This document shows, piece by piece, positions 23,017 to 35,770 of a stretch of DNA of 64,000 bases; positions within the stretch are counted from its first letter, which is position 1; each line of letters begins with the position of its first letter. A program made the position numbers and the translations under genes. This DNA is from Mesorhabditis belari (lineage: Eukaryota > Nematoda > Chromadorea > Rhabditida > Rhabditidae), in the NCBI GenBank assembly GCA_958450365.1, contig CAUEEP010000887.1, positions 186,001 to 250,000 of the forward strand, written 5' to 3'. The notes under the pieces are model-generated. The model worked only from the letters and a program-made list of their open reading frames with translations. It was not told the DNA's origin and searched no databases.

Positions 23017-26000
23017 CTACTTGCCGATTGAGCGATTGTCGGAGCCTCCCCACTTCATTTCTTGACACTTTTCCCTTATCTTCTCTAGCTCTTTCCGTTC
23101 CGTCTCGTACTTGACCAGTATCTCGTCCTGCATCGAGGTCACCTGAAAGCAAAAAAAATGTGTTAATGCTTAATAACAATTTCTAAAGCCTTAAATCATA
23201 ATTTTCAGCCAATTAATGTCAAAAGTCGCATGCTTTACAAAGTCATTTAGCCATACACTCTGTTAGATGATTAGTTGCTTAAAAATTCTCATTGCTTTAC
23301 TTTTTCTCCTTTGGAATTTGGATCCAGACTTAAAAGAGACTAAAAAATTCGACATTACATATGAAACTTAAATCCCCGTACCTCATCTTGTCTCCAATGT
23401 GCAAACGAGCTGTGGGTGAGCGGCTTGGCGAATGGAGCGTACAATTTCTCACCGCCAACCGTCAATGTGTCCGGCATTCGAGTGATACACCTAAAGCAAA
23501 ATACGTGATAATCAATGCAATTCAATCCAGTAAAATACAAGGATGTTCGACTTCAAATTCTCACCTTCTAGCTAATGGTGGTGGAAACAGGAAGTCGACC
23601 GTATCAGTGGCCATCGATAAATACGTTGAGACAAGTCCCTTCGAGTCCGCTCTTCGCACTTTTCCGCTCGGGTCGATGATGAGAATTCGCGAGATCGGGA
23701 TGTCCACAGCACGATAGGAGACCGTGTCCTAAAAGGAAACAAGTTACTAAATTTGAAATAATTAACGACCGAAGCTGTTGTTAAGAAAATAGAAGAAATA
23801 AGTGTGTAGAAGTAAATTGTTGAAAGCTCCCTACCGTTTCTCGATTCCCGAAGCCAGAGAAGAATGGATGTTTGACGGGGAAGAGTTTTCTCAAGTCGCT
23901 CAACGCCGCAATCTTGAACTCCTCGGGTCGACGCTCAATCACTTCCCTAAATAGAATGATTTATATTTGAATGAAAGCTCACGATCACTTGCAAGTACTT
24001 TCAAATGGCTAAAGAGCTAATAGGGAAATTCTATATTCACCTTCTGAAAGCGACAAGCACCGATGTGGGTGAGAGCAGGACGGGGCCATCAGGAAGAACT
24101 TGCTGCTCCTGGGCGACACTCTTCAGGTATTGTTTCGTCGTGTGCGACTGACCGATTGCTCGCGATGACAAGTAGACAATCTTGTAACTGCAAAGAGGAA
24201 TTGGATTAGTAAAGGCATTGATAAACTCACCCATTATCCTTGATTCTCGAGTAAAGTTCGGCCACCCCAGTATGCGCCTAAATTTTATCGTAAAACAATA
24301 TAATAACCACAAATACAACAACTGCGACACATGCACAACAATCAACAAATCAAAGTCAAGTGATGGTTGTGCATGTGTCCTGATATGTAAAACTTACCCA
24401 TTGACCACCGATTGCTGGAATCACATGTCCAGGTACATCACTGAAAATAGGCCAATTAATCCCCAAAAATGAATCACCAAGGTTACCTTTTCGTAATCGT
24501 TCCATCAATGTCCGAGATGACGATCTTCTCGTACCATTTGTAGAGGTAGACATTGCAACTGCACCATGTAGTTCCCCTAAAAAAAAGCTCTTATACTTTA
24601 ACCTCAATTCGCCAAATAATTTTTCTTCGGCTGTAGTTTTACCTGAAATTTCGTGGTTATACTGAAGCGCACATCATTCACACCCATCTCAGGCCGAGCT
24701 GTTTCAATTTGTCCGACGAGAGGCGCAACGAGCGGTAGTATCTGAAAAAAAGATGTAAATCTCTGTAGACAATAGGGTTTTGTAGGCGAGTGCCTTTTAC
24801 AGAAATTCGAAAACACAATCGAAAGTTCCCTTACTTCTTTCCACCCTCGATCTCGATCTCGTCACCCTCATCCCTCGCTGAACGGACTGGAAATTAGCCA
24901 ATTAGGTAGCTCTTAATCTCAATAATAATTCTTGTAATAGCTTCTTAGCGCAGTCGACCCTTTAGAACTTTTGTTAAGCTTACAAAATGGTATCTGAAGT
25001 TGTGCTTCTTTGATCGCTTGCGTTTCTCCTTCGATCTCCCTCTTCAACCGTTTGTTGTTGTTTCTGTTTGCTTTTGGCAGCAATCGAGATCGCCGCAGCC
25101 ACCGTCTCTTGCGTTGGTGTCTAAAAATTTTGTGTTTTGTGCTTTGTGCTTTAGATCTTAACTATTTTAATATCATGACATCTTAGTAAAATTTTTAAAA
25201 TATTATCGTTGTTTTACCTTATCGCAAATATCATTGTCGCTGCTTGCGCCACTCCCGATCACAGTTGGGCTACTCGGCTGAGATGGTCCGCCAGAAGATC
25301 CATGTCCACTATCCGGATAAGTGAGGCTAAAGCAAAAATTGATTGAAGCTATTGAATTGGATTAAATTTTCACAAAATCTACTCACCTAATCGGTGCACT
25401 TTTTCCCAAATACTTCTCAATTTGGACGGGATCATTGGCGGCCCCTTTCCCAACGAGATCATCCAAGTAAATCCCGGTTCTTCTTCGGTTTTTCTTTTTC
25501 TCGGCTTTCAGTCGGCTTTGCTGGCGATGAGGCAGGGCTTCGACCTCTCCACGACCATCTGTAAATGAAGCATTATGAAACTCTAAACAAGCTGAGCTCA
25601 GAAAATTTCCACATCTTAACTTCCAAGACTGGTCGAGTATTTTAGTTAGCCTCACGTCCACTCACCCAGACCACCAAGGAAGACGATGACGATCGCTCCT
25701 TTGGCTTCTCTTGTTCCCCTTCTTTTGTTCTTTTGCTCGTTTCTCTTGATCTTCACGTGTCTCCGGGAGTTGACCCCATTGCCAATCAGTCACATCAGAC
25801 GCTTGCTAAAAAGAAAAATTTTTCAAGTTGCCAAATAAAATTCTAGACTAAGCCACGAAAAGATAGGTTTCGAGGATTTGCAAAGAATTTTAGAAAGAAC
25901 CGGAAATAAACTAAAATTGTTAGTTGATCTAGCTATAGTGCTGACATAGCTTGTCTATTGAAATAAAGTTTTCAAGCGTTTCAAACTACACATTTAAACT

Positions 26001-28091
26001 AAAGTTTCATGAGTTTGTGCTAGACGAGAAACGTCTTCACGATTGATTTCTTGGCAAGCTTTTATCGTTAGCACATCTAGTTTGTTCCCTTCCCGATGAA
26101 CCAACCTTCTTGATATATCGTCCCCTTAGCGGGCGTAGTCTAGCCATCTAATGGTATGCTATTTACCCCAAATTTTCCCACAACTCACCGGTCTAGGTTG
26201 ATCACGGCGATTGTGTCGATCGACCTCTCGAATCAGATAGACATCCATCAGCCAGCGCATCCACATCAGTTCCGTCAACCAACGATCCAGATGGAGAGGA
26301 GAGTGTCGACGAAGAGGCCGTCTCCGATTCAACGTCTCCATCGTGTTCAGTCTCCTAAAACAGGACTTTTAATAGTATTATGCAAATCACTCACAATATG
26401 AATCGAGATTGGCTCCGTTGCAAAAGCGACTCGGCTTTTCTTCCTTCGAACCGACGATGGAGCTTCCTTTCGGCCTTGAGCGATTTGAGGAACTCGTCGA
26501 TTGACATTTTCTAAAAGAAAATGCATAACAGTCAATATTTTCAAAATATTTTCAAACCGGTTCAATCGGTAATCCCTTATTTGACAACGAGCGCTTGTGA
26601 TTGAACATTGATGAGTGTTGCGAAAATTTCCTAAAAAAAGGATGTCAAATTTATTGAAAAATCTAAACAAACCAACCTTTGTACCGGCGACAAATCGACT
26701 TCAACTTTTCCCTTTTTCGCATTATTGTTGAGTGTGATTTGATCGGCTGTATGATCTTCTTCAGTCAAATATCCATGATGTTGGTCAGCTACTGTCGTCA
26801 AATCGGGCAGAGACCGATTCCGTCGTTAGTGAGAACACTGAAGAGAGTCGTGGCAGTGCCAATTTGCGCTCCTTTTCCTTCTCGGCGGCTTTTGCCCTAA
26901 AAAAAGTAACGTTTTTATGCAGTTGAAGTAACTTTTCTTTGTTGTATGATATTAAGAAACCAGACGAACACGTCTAACTTATAGCTTATTGTATCTCAAT
27001 TAAGTTTTTGATCATGCTAATCTACTCACTCATTTACGTTTCCAATTTGACAACTTTCAGCACTTGTCTACAACTCTTTTCCCGCCACTTCTAAATGCAA
27101 GAATAATCAATACCTATGCATAGTAGCCGGGAAAAGTGTCACACGCCACACTGTCACACTATTTTACGCCTTCCACAACTACTTACTCCTTCTGTGCCCA
27201 TGTTTCTTGTGTTGATTTGGTCGGTGGCGGTGTTGGTGATCGACTCTCCGACACATCGCTGCCCTCGCTCAACAATCGAGTCTAAAATTTGAAAGATTAG
27301 ATATGCAACTTGTCAAATTTACAAGATTTTCCATTGAAATCTTAGCAGACACACCTTTGGGTCATAGCTTCGCTTGTGCTCCTCCAATTTCCTCGCCGAT
27401 TCGTTGAGAATTTGATCGGTGTCCACTTGTTGAGTCGTTTTCGCTTCAACGCCCTCTGGGAGTGGAGACGTGGCCAAGTAGTCGGGTACCTAAATAAAAT
27501 CGCATTGTTTAGCTAAATACATAATAAATTGTATTCATTCCAATTGTACCTTATCCTCAGTCTCCTCAACAAAGAAAGCGACACCGTTCTGTCCCAATTT
27601 CATCTTTAAATCGATCTCCTCGCCGTTGATCGTGATGTCCACGTACTGAAAAGGAACAAAATTTATTTAACTACTCTATTGATGATACAAATCTAGCTAT
27701 GCTTAATCATCCTAGTTAACAAACCTTTTCCGTGTGTGAGAAGACGCCATACTTGCCAAATCTCACGTGAAACGGAGTCGATTTGAGTGTGCCATCTGGT
27801 TGTTCCACGACCACCACGTCAATGGCTCCTAAAAGAAGAGAAATTGTTCATGATATTCAACGAGTAAAGTTACTTAAAAATCTTCGTTTTCTAACAAGTT
27901 TAACGACCATCAGCTTTGAAATTTAGCTAATTTCAAGTTGGCAAGCAATATTTGAAGTAGAATTAAGTTTTTCACAGCCCATCAACGAGTTTTTTCTTTA
28001 CTCGACATAAAAACACACCTGATAATGTGGCCGGGTTGATCGTATTGTAGAAATAGCGAATATTGTTCACCACCCGATAGGCGTAATCCAT
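23017..28091 (-). CDS. lpin-1: Lipin (phosphatidate phosphatase), 23 exons, frame broken in the middle
   Basis: Lipins turn phosphatidate into diacylglycerol at the ER/nuclear envelope. N-LIP exons 28091-28019, 27828-27725, 27645-27550, 27489-27355 and 27281-27187 are in frame and contain [15 protein letters not shown] and [10 protein letters not shown]. The catalytic part is 24576-24487, 24440-24398, 24277-24231, 24187-24041, 23946-23835, 23728-23565, 23490-23382 and 23142-23017. It is also in frame and contains the catalytic HAD motif DIDGTI, then LSSRAIG and LLSPTS, and ends in TAG. Between them exons 26896-26677, 26630-26558, 26510-26395, 26354-26189, 25805-25666, 25558-25387, 25326-25218, 25120-24984, 24886-24835 and 24741-24643 contain lipin peptides ([23 protein letters not shown]) but no single frame joins them. 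5' UTR exons are likely near 28,140 and 28,456-28,545. The family call is firm; whether the locus is functional is open. The symbol follows the worm orthologue. Confidence 0.85.
24576..26896 (-). other. Frame-broken middle block of the lipin gene
   Basis: Splice sites look normal, but the frame that gives lipin-like sequence changes near 26,810, 26,465, 26,205, 25,715, 25,038 and 24,688 and at the 24,643/24,576 junction. The clearest case is exon 24741-24643: one frame gives [17 protein letters not shown], another continues [13 protein letters not shown], a single conserved lipin stretch, so one base is missing near 24,688. Several breaks lie in runs of G or A. This is either local consensus error at homopolymers or real decay. 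The conserved lipin block with SLCGG and the Trp-rich segment is not visible between 25,218 and 25,120. Confidence 0.6.
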
Positions 28092-29270
28092 TTTTGCGCG
28101 TTGATGTGACGAAACAAGACGATGAAGTAGTTGAAATGAAGAAAGTCACCTGAATTTGAAAAAGTTAGAGAATTTAAAGCTATTAACACAGTGTAAAGAC
28201 GGCTATTGACTAAAATTTAGCTTTACAAAGCAAAAGTTAGCTTTCGGTTGCGTTTTAAAGCTTTTAAAACGGTAAATGAACCAAAAGCCAGCTGTAAAAA
28301 GCATCTCAACTAACCAAATAAGTTATTTTAACGTTTTTAACGTTTAAAACGTTTAAAACGCTTTAAACAATTGAATTAGCATTTCTGACAACAATTTAGG
28401 CGAAAATGGACTTTTGTTATCAATAAAGCTAGTTTAACGTTTAAAATACTCACCCGTTAATAAAAAAGACCCAGCAATCGTCAGTGAGAGACCCGTCTCA
28501 ATGGGTGATGAAAGCCACCTTCTTCGCGTGTAGAAATCTTTCTGGAATCAAAAAAAGTATAGCAATGTAAATAAGAGTCAAGAAATTGAGTAGAATGAGC
28601 AAAAAACAACAAATTCACTGAATAGTTGCTTTAAAATACCGAATAATTGCTTCAGATCAACCTAAAATGATTGACAAAAACGTTTTAGAATGATTTTAAA
28701 CAGCTCTGGAATAGTTTTTTATCATTTTTAAAAGTATTACAAGATGAAAACAGATCGTGCAAGGTTTTGATGTGATTTTATAATAGACTCGAAGAGATTT
28801 AGCAAGATTTTGATATGGTTTTTGGTAAAAATCACATCAAAACAGCTTGGTTGACGAACAAAAACATGAATCTTATCGTTTCTAAAAATAAAATAAGAGT
28901 TTTCGGGCCGTTTACTTAAAAATTTGTGATGAAATCGTGAAAAAGGACAAGCTTCGTCACCAAGATACAAAGAAAAATTGATCGGGTAACGTCGGAAACG
29001 GGTTTTTGCGATTTTTGAAATCAACAAAATTTTGAAATTAAGCTCTTGACCTCAAAAATATTAGAGGAAAATGAAAAGGCGCGCCAAAAAAGTTACAGAT
29101 CACTGAATGCAAAAATTAAATTGATTTTTCTATCGACTGCTTTCCAGATTGCACAAATCTGAAGCAAAAATTGGATGAAATTGGATGAAATTGAATGAAA
29201 TTAGTCAAAAATCCAAGAATTCGATGAATATTGACTTTATTGAATGCAGAATTTCGCTTAAATGTAAAGG
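28092..29270. other. Lipin upstream region, no further gene seen
   Basis: Contains the probable lipin 5' UTR exon(s): tttgattccag near 28,548 opens an exon ending at gtgagt near 28,456, and a second acceptor lies near 28,152. The rest is AT-rich; 29,280-29,330 is a short array of gctgaagagctaaa. Confidence 0.45.
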
Positions 29271-29854
29271 CTGAAGAGCTAAAGCTGAAGCTGAAGAGCT
29301 AAAGCTGAAGAGCTAAAGCTAAACAAGTTAGCTGAAACTTTTCCGATATTCCTTCGGCTGCATTCCTGCAAATTCAACGAAGAAATTAAAGAACTGGTTA
29401 GAAATTTGACGGGTATCGGGCATCGAAAGAAAAGAAAGATGTCGGAAGTGCGCGCAAATAACGTGCACAAATGCCCGTCTTTCTTTGTGAAAGGGTTGGG
29501 TTGGGGGGCAAAGAACGTCCAGGGTTAGTTGGAGGGAAATATTGTGGAATTGCGAGAGGTTTAGACAGGGGAGAGGCCGTGGGCGGCCGAGCGGTCATCG
29601 ACTATATAGTGAGGCAAAAAGAGACGGAGATGCTACACCCCGCAATTCTCTTTCTCTAGACACCCAATCGATTCTGCAGCAAATAAATAAACAAAAGTGC
29701 AAAGCGTCAAGGATATTTTCCAGTCATAAGGCCTTGTTTTACCATAAAAACAATCCTCTCACCATAGAAACAATCCTTTTTTTACTAGAAATTGCAACAC
29801 TTGCCCTGTTAAGTAGAAACAATCCTTTGTTTTCTAAACATTGCGATACTTGCC

Positions 29855-30335
29855 CTGTAAAGTGCGCTCCAGATTGGAGAAAAAGTGAGATTTGATTGAA
29901 TAATATTAACCATAAGCATATAAAATAGTCGATTGAAGTCATCATGCTTAAGAGTCCAATCGAACTTTGCACTTATCAGACTCCCTTTTCCTGTTAAAGT
30001 GTAAAGTGCGCTCCAGATTGGAGAAAACATGAGATTTGATTGGACAATATTAATCATAAGCATATAAAACAGTCGATTGAAGTCATCATGCTTAAGAGTC
30101 CAATAGAACTTTGCACTTATCAGACTCCCTTTTCCTGTTAAAGTGTAAAGTGCGCTCCAGATTGAAGAAAAAGTGAGATTCTATTGGATAATATTAACCT
30201 TAACCATATAAAACAGTCAACCGAACCCATCATACTATAATGTCCAATCGAACTTTGCACTTATCAGACTCCCTTTTCCTGCTAAAGTGTAAAGTGCGCT
30301 CCAGATCAAAGAAAAATTGAGATCCTATTGGACAA
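29855..30335. repeat. ~144-bp tandem repeat, three full and one partial copy
   Basis: Units start at the GTGCGCTCCAG sites 29,862, 30,006, 30,150 and 30,294, exactly 144 bp apart, and share ctttgcacttatcagactcc. Each carries one copy of the dispersed GTGNNNTCCAG motif. Confidence 0.9.
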
Positions 30336-30611
30336 TATTGGTTTTTTTTGACAAAGAACACATCTTAAACTCACTTTGAATCGAAAACCTAATGTTTTCA
30401 CCGAAAATTTTCAACAGATCACAAAACGATAACGATAACGATAAGGAGCAGCTAACAGAAAACGAAAATCCGTCGGCCATATGGCGTGAACGGTTTTTCT
30501 AAACAATTTCTCCCATCTTTTTTTTGGTTCTGCTTATCACATTTCGACCTTTTCCCCAATTCGCACACACGCCACCAAGTGTATACAATTTTCTTTTTTT
30601 TGCTGAAAAAA

Positions 30612-31620
30612 ATGAACGAAACGAATGAAACGAAGTACGAAATCGTTGAAAAAGGAAATATCCAAGGTAAGGGTAAACAAGTGACAAAATAAAATAATCA
30701 TATCATAATAAAATCATAAAATCTGGATCATCTACCGTAATCAAAACTTTATCAAGTAGATTTTGATACGATTTTTGTAGGTAATTGAAATTTTCAAAAA
30801 ATCAAATCTCTAAGCTGGAGTGCACCCTTGGAGGAGTTGAGCTTAAAAGCTGTGAAAGTTGGATTAGACAAGACTTGATAACTTGACCTGACAAAACTTG
30901 ACCACAAAATTCACGACTATTGCGTTGAATTTAAAAACTTTTTTAAAGAATCGTCGAATTGGATGTCACGGGTGAAAATGTGAAAATGTGACACTTGTTA
31001 CAATGGCTGGGAAGTTTTCAGTCATCGAGGGGGGAGGGAAAGGGTGGAGCCAAGGCTGGAGCCAAGGCTGGTAGACAATAACACACAAAAAAGGAATAAG
31101 GGGTTGAAAGGGGAAAAATGGAAACAAGACAAGGACAAGTTTTTACGGTGAATGGGCTTTTATATAGAAGTTTTATATAGACGAGAATCTCAGAAAATCT
31201 CAAAAATTCGTAAATTTACATGAAATAATATTGAACAACGAGTTGAACTCAATAAAAGCTGTAAAACTTAAAATCTATTGATTTCGAGAAAAGAGATGAC
31301 AATTCTGGATGTCACAGAAAAAGTTGATCCTTTCAATTTTGAGAAAATTCTAGAATTTACATGAAATCTTATTGGAAAACGAGTTGAACTCAATAAAAGC
31401 TGTAAAATTTAAAATCTATTGATTTCGAGAAAAGAGATGACAATCCTGGATGTCACAGAAAAAGTTGATCCTTTCAATTTTGAGAAAATTCTAATGTCTA
31501 ATGAAAATTCTAATTTTCTGATGTGCAGTTGAAAATCCACTAATGCCAGCTTCAAAGAAGAAAAACTGGCTAGCAATCATTTTTTTGAGATTGTTGAAAG
31601 AAAGAGGGAGGATCGGGTGA
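30612..31620 (+). CDS. Possible two-exon micro-gene (49 aa), hypothetical
   Basis: Exon 30612-30666 starts ATG (MNETNETKYEIVEKGNIQ) and ends at a good donor (gtaagg). The acceptor gatgtgcag opens 31529-31620, which joins in phase (VENPLMPASKKKNWLAIIF) and ends in TGA. The C-terminal half is hydrophobic then basic. The intron includes the 137-bp tandem repeat. It may be the start of a longer gene whose later exons I cannot find. Not a recognised family. Confidence 0.25.
31215..31495. repeat. ~140-bp tandem duplication
   Basis: Two near-identical units sharing gagttgaactcaataaaagc, each ending at a CTGGATGTCAC motif (31,305 and 31,446) plus agaaaaagttgatcctttca. Confidence 0.9.
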
Positions 31621-32344
31621 TCCGCGTGAAATTGGGAGAAAGAGCGGATGTGAAAGAGACGAAAGAGAAGTGGGGGAGAGGTTGATCAGGCCATTCAACG
31701 AGTACAGAGCGAAATCTATGCCAATTCGCTAACCAGTTTCGAATTTTACTTTCAATTCCTCCAAACTGGATGTCATGCAAAGTTTTGAGGCAAAAATGCA
31801 CTGTCTAGGCTGACTCTAGAGCTAGCGCTGCTGACCAAAACGCTAATTTGATCAAAATTTAAAAATTTTTTAAATCTTGATAGTAATTCTTGCAAACTGG
31901 ATGTCATGCTATTTTCTGAGACAAAAATAAATTGCCTAGATTGCAGGGAAAATTTGGCGGGAAAAGGTGGACATGTGGAGACATTTCAAAGACGATAAAT
32001 TTTGTCAACAACGAACAGAGCTCTCGGTGGATGGCACATTGCCGAGATCAAACCCCAGACACACTTTTAATCTCTCGAAATTTCCGAGGGAAGAGAAAAG
32101 GGATGAAATGGCGTGGTTAGGGGCTGACTGGGTGAGGGGGGAATCACGTGGGGGTTCGCCGCTCCTCCCCTTCCTTTCACCGCTTCCCTGTTCATCTCGA
32201 TTCCTCAATTATCCATTTTTTTCTCAATCCTGGAACGCACGAAACATTTTTAAGCAAAAAAAGTGAGATAGGTGAAAGTTTTTGATTGAAGAGATAGCGA
32301 AGGAAGTGCTCGAAGTTTGCTTTGTCTTCCGGGTTACCTATAGA

Positions 32345-32695
32345 ACTAATTTCTAAATTTTTGCCAATCCTGGAAAGCATGTAACTCATAGGTTTGCTGA
32401 AGATGAAGTGGTGAGATCAGAATCAGAATTTGGGTTAGGAGGTGAAGTAGTGCGGATCTGCTCATGGCTCTATTGCGCTTCTCAGCTTCGTTCTAACCAA
32501 AATTTTCAAATTTTTGCCAATCCTGGAAGGCATGTAACTCATACGCTTGCTGAAGATGAAGTGGTGAGCACAGAATCAGAATTTGGGTTAGGAGGTGAAG
32601 TAGTGCGGATCTGCTCATGGCTCTATTGCGCTTCTCAGCTTCCTTTTAACCAAAATTTTCGAATTTTGCCAATCCTGGAAGGCATTCAATCCAGA
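32345..32695. repeat. ~153-bp tandem duplication
   Basis: Two units share gaagatgaagtggtgag and gtgcggatctgctcatggct, each bounded by a CTGGAARGCAT form of the dispersed motif (32,370, 32,523, 32,675). The surrounding 31,620-33,050 shows no supported gene. Confidence 0.9.
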
Positions 32696-33059
32696 AACGC
32701 TATTCTGACTCCTAGAATTCTAAAAAAAAATTTGAGGTGATTTGAGATCACGTGGCGGTGGCTTCTATTCACCCGTTTCCTTCTTTCACCCTTTTAATCT
32801 TATCCCTTTTTCTCTTTTCCACTCTTTGCATGAATCTCTCGCTTGCAATACATCACGCCATGTGCTCTCAATTGAAAAAAGTGAAAAGAAAAATGAAGAA
32901 AATGAACAAAAAAGAACAAAAAAGAATAAAAACTAAACTCTATCGAAAAATCGGGATCACATCAATTTTTTTTGGCACAGAATTTTAAAATTTTAATTTC
33001 TCAAAAAGAAATGAGCGATCTGGGTGGCACAGTGAAAAAATTTGATCTTAGTTTTTTGA

Positions 33060-33200
33060 AAAAACAAAATTTAGATTTAAAAGATATTCAGCTAAGATAT
33101 TGAAAGCTTTCAACTAAAAGATATTTAGTTAAAGGCTTTTCAAGTAAAAGATATTCAGCTAAGGGCTCCTCAACTAAAAGATATTCAGCTAAATGACTCT
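33060..33200. repeat. AAAAGATATTCAGCTAA repeat
   Basis: Four imperfect units of about 32 bp. No gene is seen between 33,200 and 34,200. Confidence 0.65.
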
Positions 33201-34229
33201 GTAGTCTTTTAAATGTAAATTTAAATATAAATCTATATGTAAACCTTAAATCCTACTTTTAAATACAAATTTCTTGATTTCTAGCGATCAATTTGTAGAG
33301 AAATCAAAGAAAACTCGAGACTCGGACCTTTTTTAATGTTTTTATGAAAGAAATTTGAGTCCCAAAGCCTCCGACCAGATCATGACACTTGAGATATTTG
33401 AACCTAAGAAAAATCGCAGCAAATAACTAAAAAAATAAGGAAATTTTTACGAATTCTTTCATCCTGGAACGCACGAGACCTTTAGAAAGCGAAATTTTAC
33501 GCAAAAATGACAAATGACAAAAGTTGGCCAGTCAACTACCGTAGTCAGCTTTGACCAATGTCTGAAATTTTTTCAAAGTTGTCAAATCTTAGAAAAAACT
33601 TTAACAAATGGTTAAATGCCTTCCAGGATCACGCAATTTTCAAATGAAATCAAAATCTGATTGCTCAGAGTTGCGTAATTAAACCGAACTCGATCAACTT
33701 GAACCAGTCGATCAATCCAGACTTTTGCTTTGGATTGATTGGCTTCCAAAGACAAAAAGTTTGTCTGTCTATTTTTTTTGCCATCTAGATTCATTAGAAA
33801 ATTGATTAAAATAAAAATTCGATAAAGATCAAAGACTAAACTCTCATGGAAACCAAAATTATTTCAAAGTCGTGGAATTTTGAGCCTCGTGGTTTCTCCC
33901 ATGTGACCAGGGAAAAGGGAAAAAACGTACGATCTAGTTCCTTTTTTTTTGCGGCTGGCCATTTTCCCTTTTGGCAACCCCCCTCAATTCTGTGTGTCTG
34001 CCTCAAGTGTCTGAACGTTTCCCAATGCTCGATCTCTATCCACCCAACTCTACCCGGTCGTCTAGCCCGCTTCAAAGTGTCGAAAATCTGAAAAGTAGAA
34101 TTTTTTGAGGCTATCTGGAGGGCACACTAGCATTTAAAGGGATTTGGAAAAAGGAAGGTGATCATTTTCAAAACTTCAAAACAGCGATACTTTGACTCAA
34201 CAACTATTGCGCTTAAAATTAACTAAAGT

Positions 34230-34725
34230 CTAAGGATATGAATTTTTTCTGGCAAGCTGGACAGATTCGAAAATAAAATGATTTGTAGAGTAAAATCTAG
34301 ACATAGGAAAAAAATCCATTTTACCATCCAAATCTGTTGCTCTAGCTATTTTGCTTCAAAATGGTTAAAATTTAAAAAAGCTCAACTTTTTTTGGCTAAT
34401 TGGAGCGCACATTAGAAAATAAAATGATTTGTAGAGTAAAATCTAGAGATATCAAAAAATTCATTTTACCATCCAAATCTGTTGCTTTATCAATCTTGCT
34501 TCAAAATGGTTAAAATTTAAGGAAATGAACTTGTTCAGGCAAGCTGGAGTACAGATTAGAAAATAAAGTTCTTTGTAGAATAAAATCTATCCATATCAAA
34601 AAATCCATTTTACCATCCAAATCTGTTGCTCTAGCTATTTTGCTTCAAAATGGTTAAAATTTAAAAAAGCTCAACTTTTTTTGGCTAATTGGAGCGCACA
34701 TTAGTAATTAAAATGATTAAAATAA
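34230..34725. repeat. ~145-bp tandem repeat, about 3.3 copies
   Basis: Units share taccatccaaatctgttgct and ttgcttcaaaatggttaaa and carry degenerate forms of the dispersed motif (34,257, 34,400, 34,554, 34,689). Confidence 0.85.
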
Positions 34726-35214
34726 AAAAAAACACAAAAATTTGAAAAACGATTACAGTTGAAAGACGGCTACAGTAGTTTTTTCTGGAGGACACTTTTT
34801 AAGAAACAAGCTTCAAGTAAGAGTTGATTACTTTTTTTTTTATATTTATGGAAAGCACACTTTAACTCAACAATGTTTTCTCGATTTTCTCTCAATCTTC
34901 CCTCAATTTTCTCTTTTCACCAAACCACGTGCTGGGGAAAGCCCCGTTTTTCAAAAAAAAGCTTTTGAAAAAGCGCTCATCAAATGTTACGATTCTCTTT
35001 GTCCGAGAGTTTCCTCAACGTTTCCCATTTCGCACATCAGCATCCGCACATCAAATAAACCAAGATCAAACATGCAATTGCTTTTGTGAGATGACTGGAA
35101 ATTGTGGGATGACAGAAAATTAATGAAATCTAATTGTTAACAACATAAAAAAAAGGATTTACATCTGTTTATAAAGACTTTTTTTTTTGATTCTGTCAAA
35201 GAATTTATGTTTAT

Positions 35215-35262
35215 TGCCTTGCTTGTTTAACTTGTTTAACTTGTTTAATTTGTTTAATTTGT
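35215..35262. repeat. TTGTTTAAC repeat
   Basis: Five or six copies of cttgtttaa. The 34,860-35,215 stretch shows no supported gene. Confidence 0.7.
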
Positions 35263-35403
35263 TTAACACATAAGTAAAGAACTGGAAAATTCAAAATCGA
35301 GAACAACAACAAGAATTCAAAATCGACAAAATCTTCAATCAAATAAAAATTGAATTTTTAAGGAATTTGCATAGAGAATACTCGAGAAATAACCCGTTTA
35401 AAT

Positions 35404-35690
35404 GGGAATTGGTGGGGATTGGGGGGAGTTCGTGGGGATTGGGGGGAGTTCGTGGGGATTGGGGGGAGTTCGTGGGGATTGGGGGGAGTTCGTGGGGATT
35501 GGGGGGAGTTCGTGGGGATTGGGGGGAGTTCGTGGGGATTGGGGGGAGTTCGTGGGGATTGAGGGGGATTGATTGGAATTGATTGGAATTGAAGGAAGTT
35601 GGTGGGGATTGAGGGAAATTGATTAGAATTGAGGGGAATTGATTGGAATTGATTGGAATTGAGGGGAATTGAGGGGAATTGATTGGAATT
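35404..35690. repeat. 20-bp minisatellite (gggattggggggagttcgtg)
   Basis: About eight perfect 20-bp units, then diverged gattggaattgaggggaatt units. Being G-rich it could form G-quadruplexes on the + strand. It lies just beyond the 3' end of the HAD-like gene. Confidence 0.9.
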
Positions 35691-35770
35691 ATGGAAAAAA
35701 AGTATTCAATTTCCCCCACACAGCTACAAATACATAGGATTTGTGTCAAGGAAAAGAAAAACGGGAAAAA

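Noticed and set aside
29398..29600. Overlapping frames on both strands near 29.5 kb
   Set aside because: GC-rich patch, but no partner exons or recognisable peptide in either direction.
29855..30335. CRISPR-like spacing of repeats
   Set aside because: Units are contiguous ~144-bp duplicates with no short direct repeat and unique spacers, in a eukaryotic genome.
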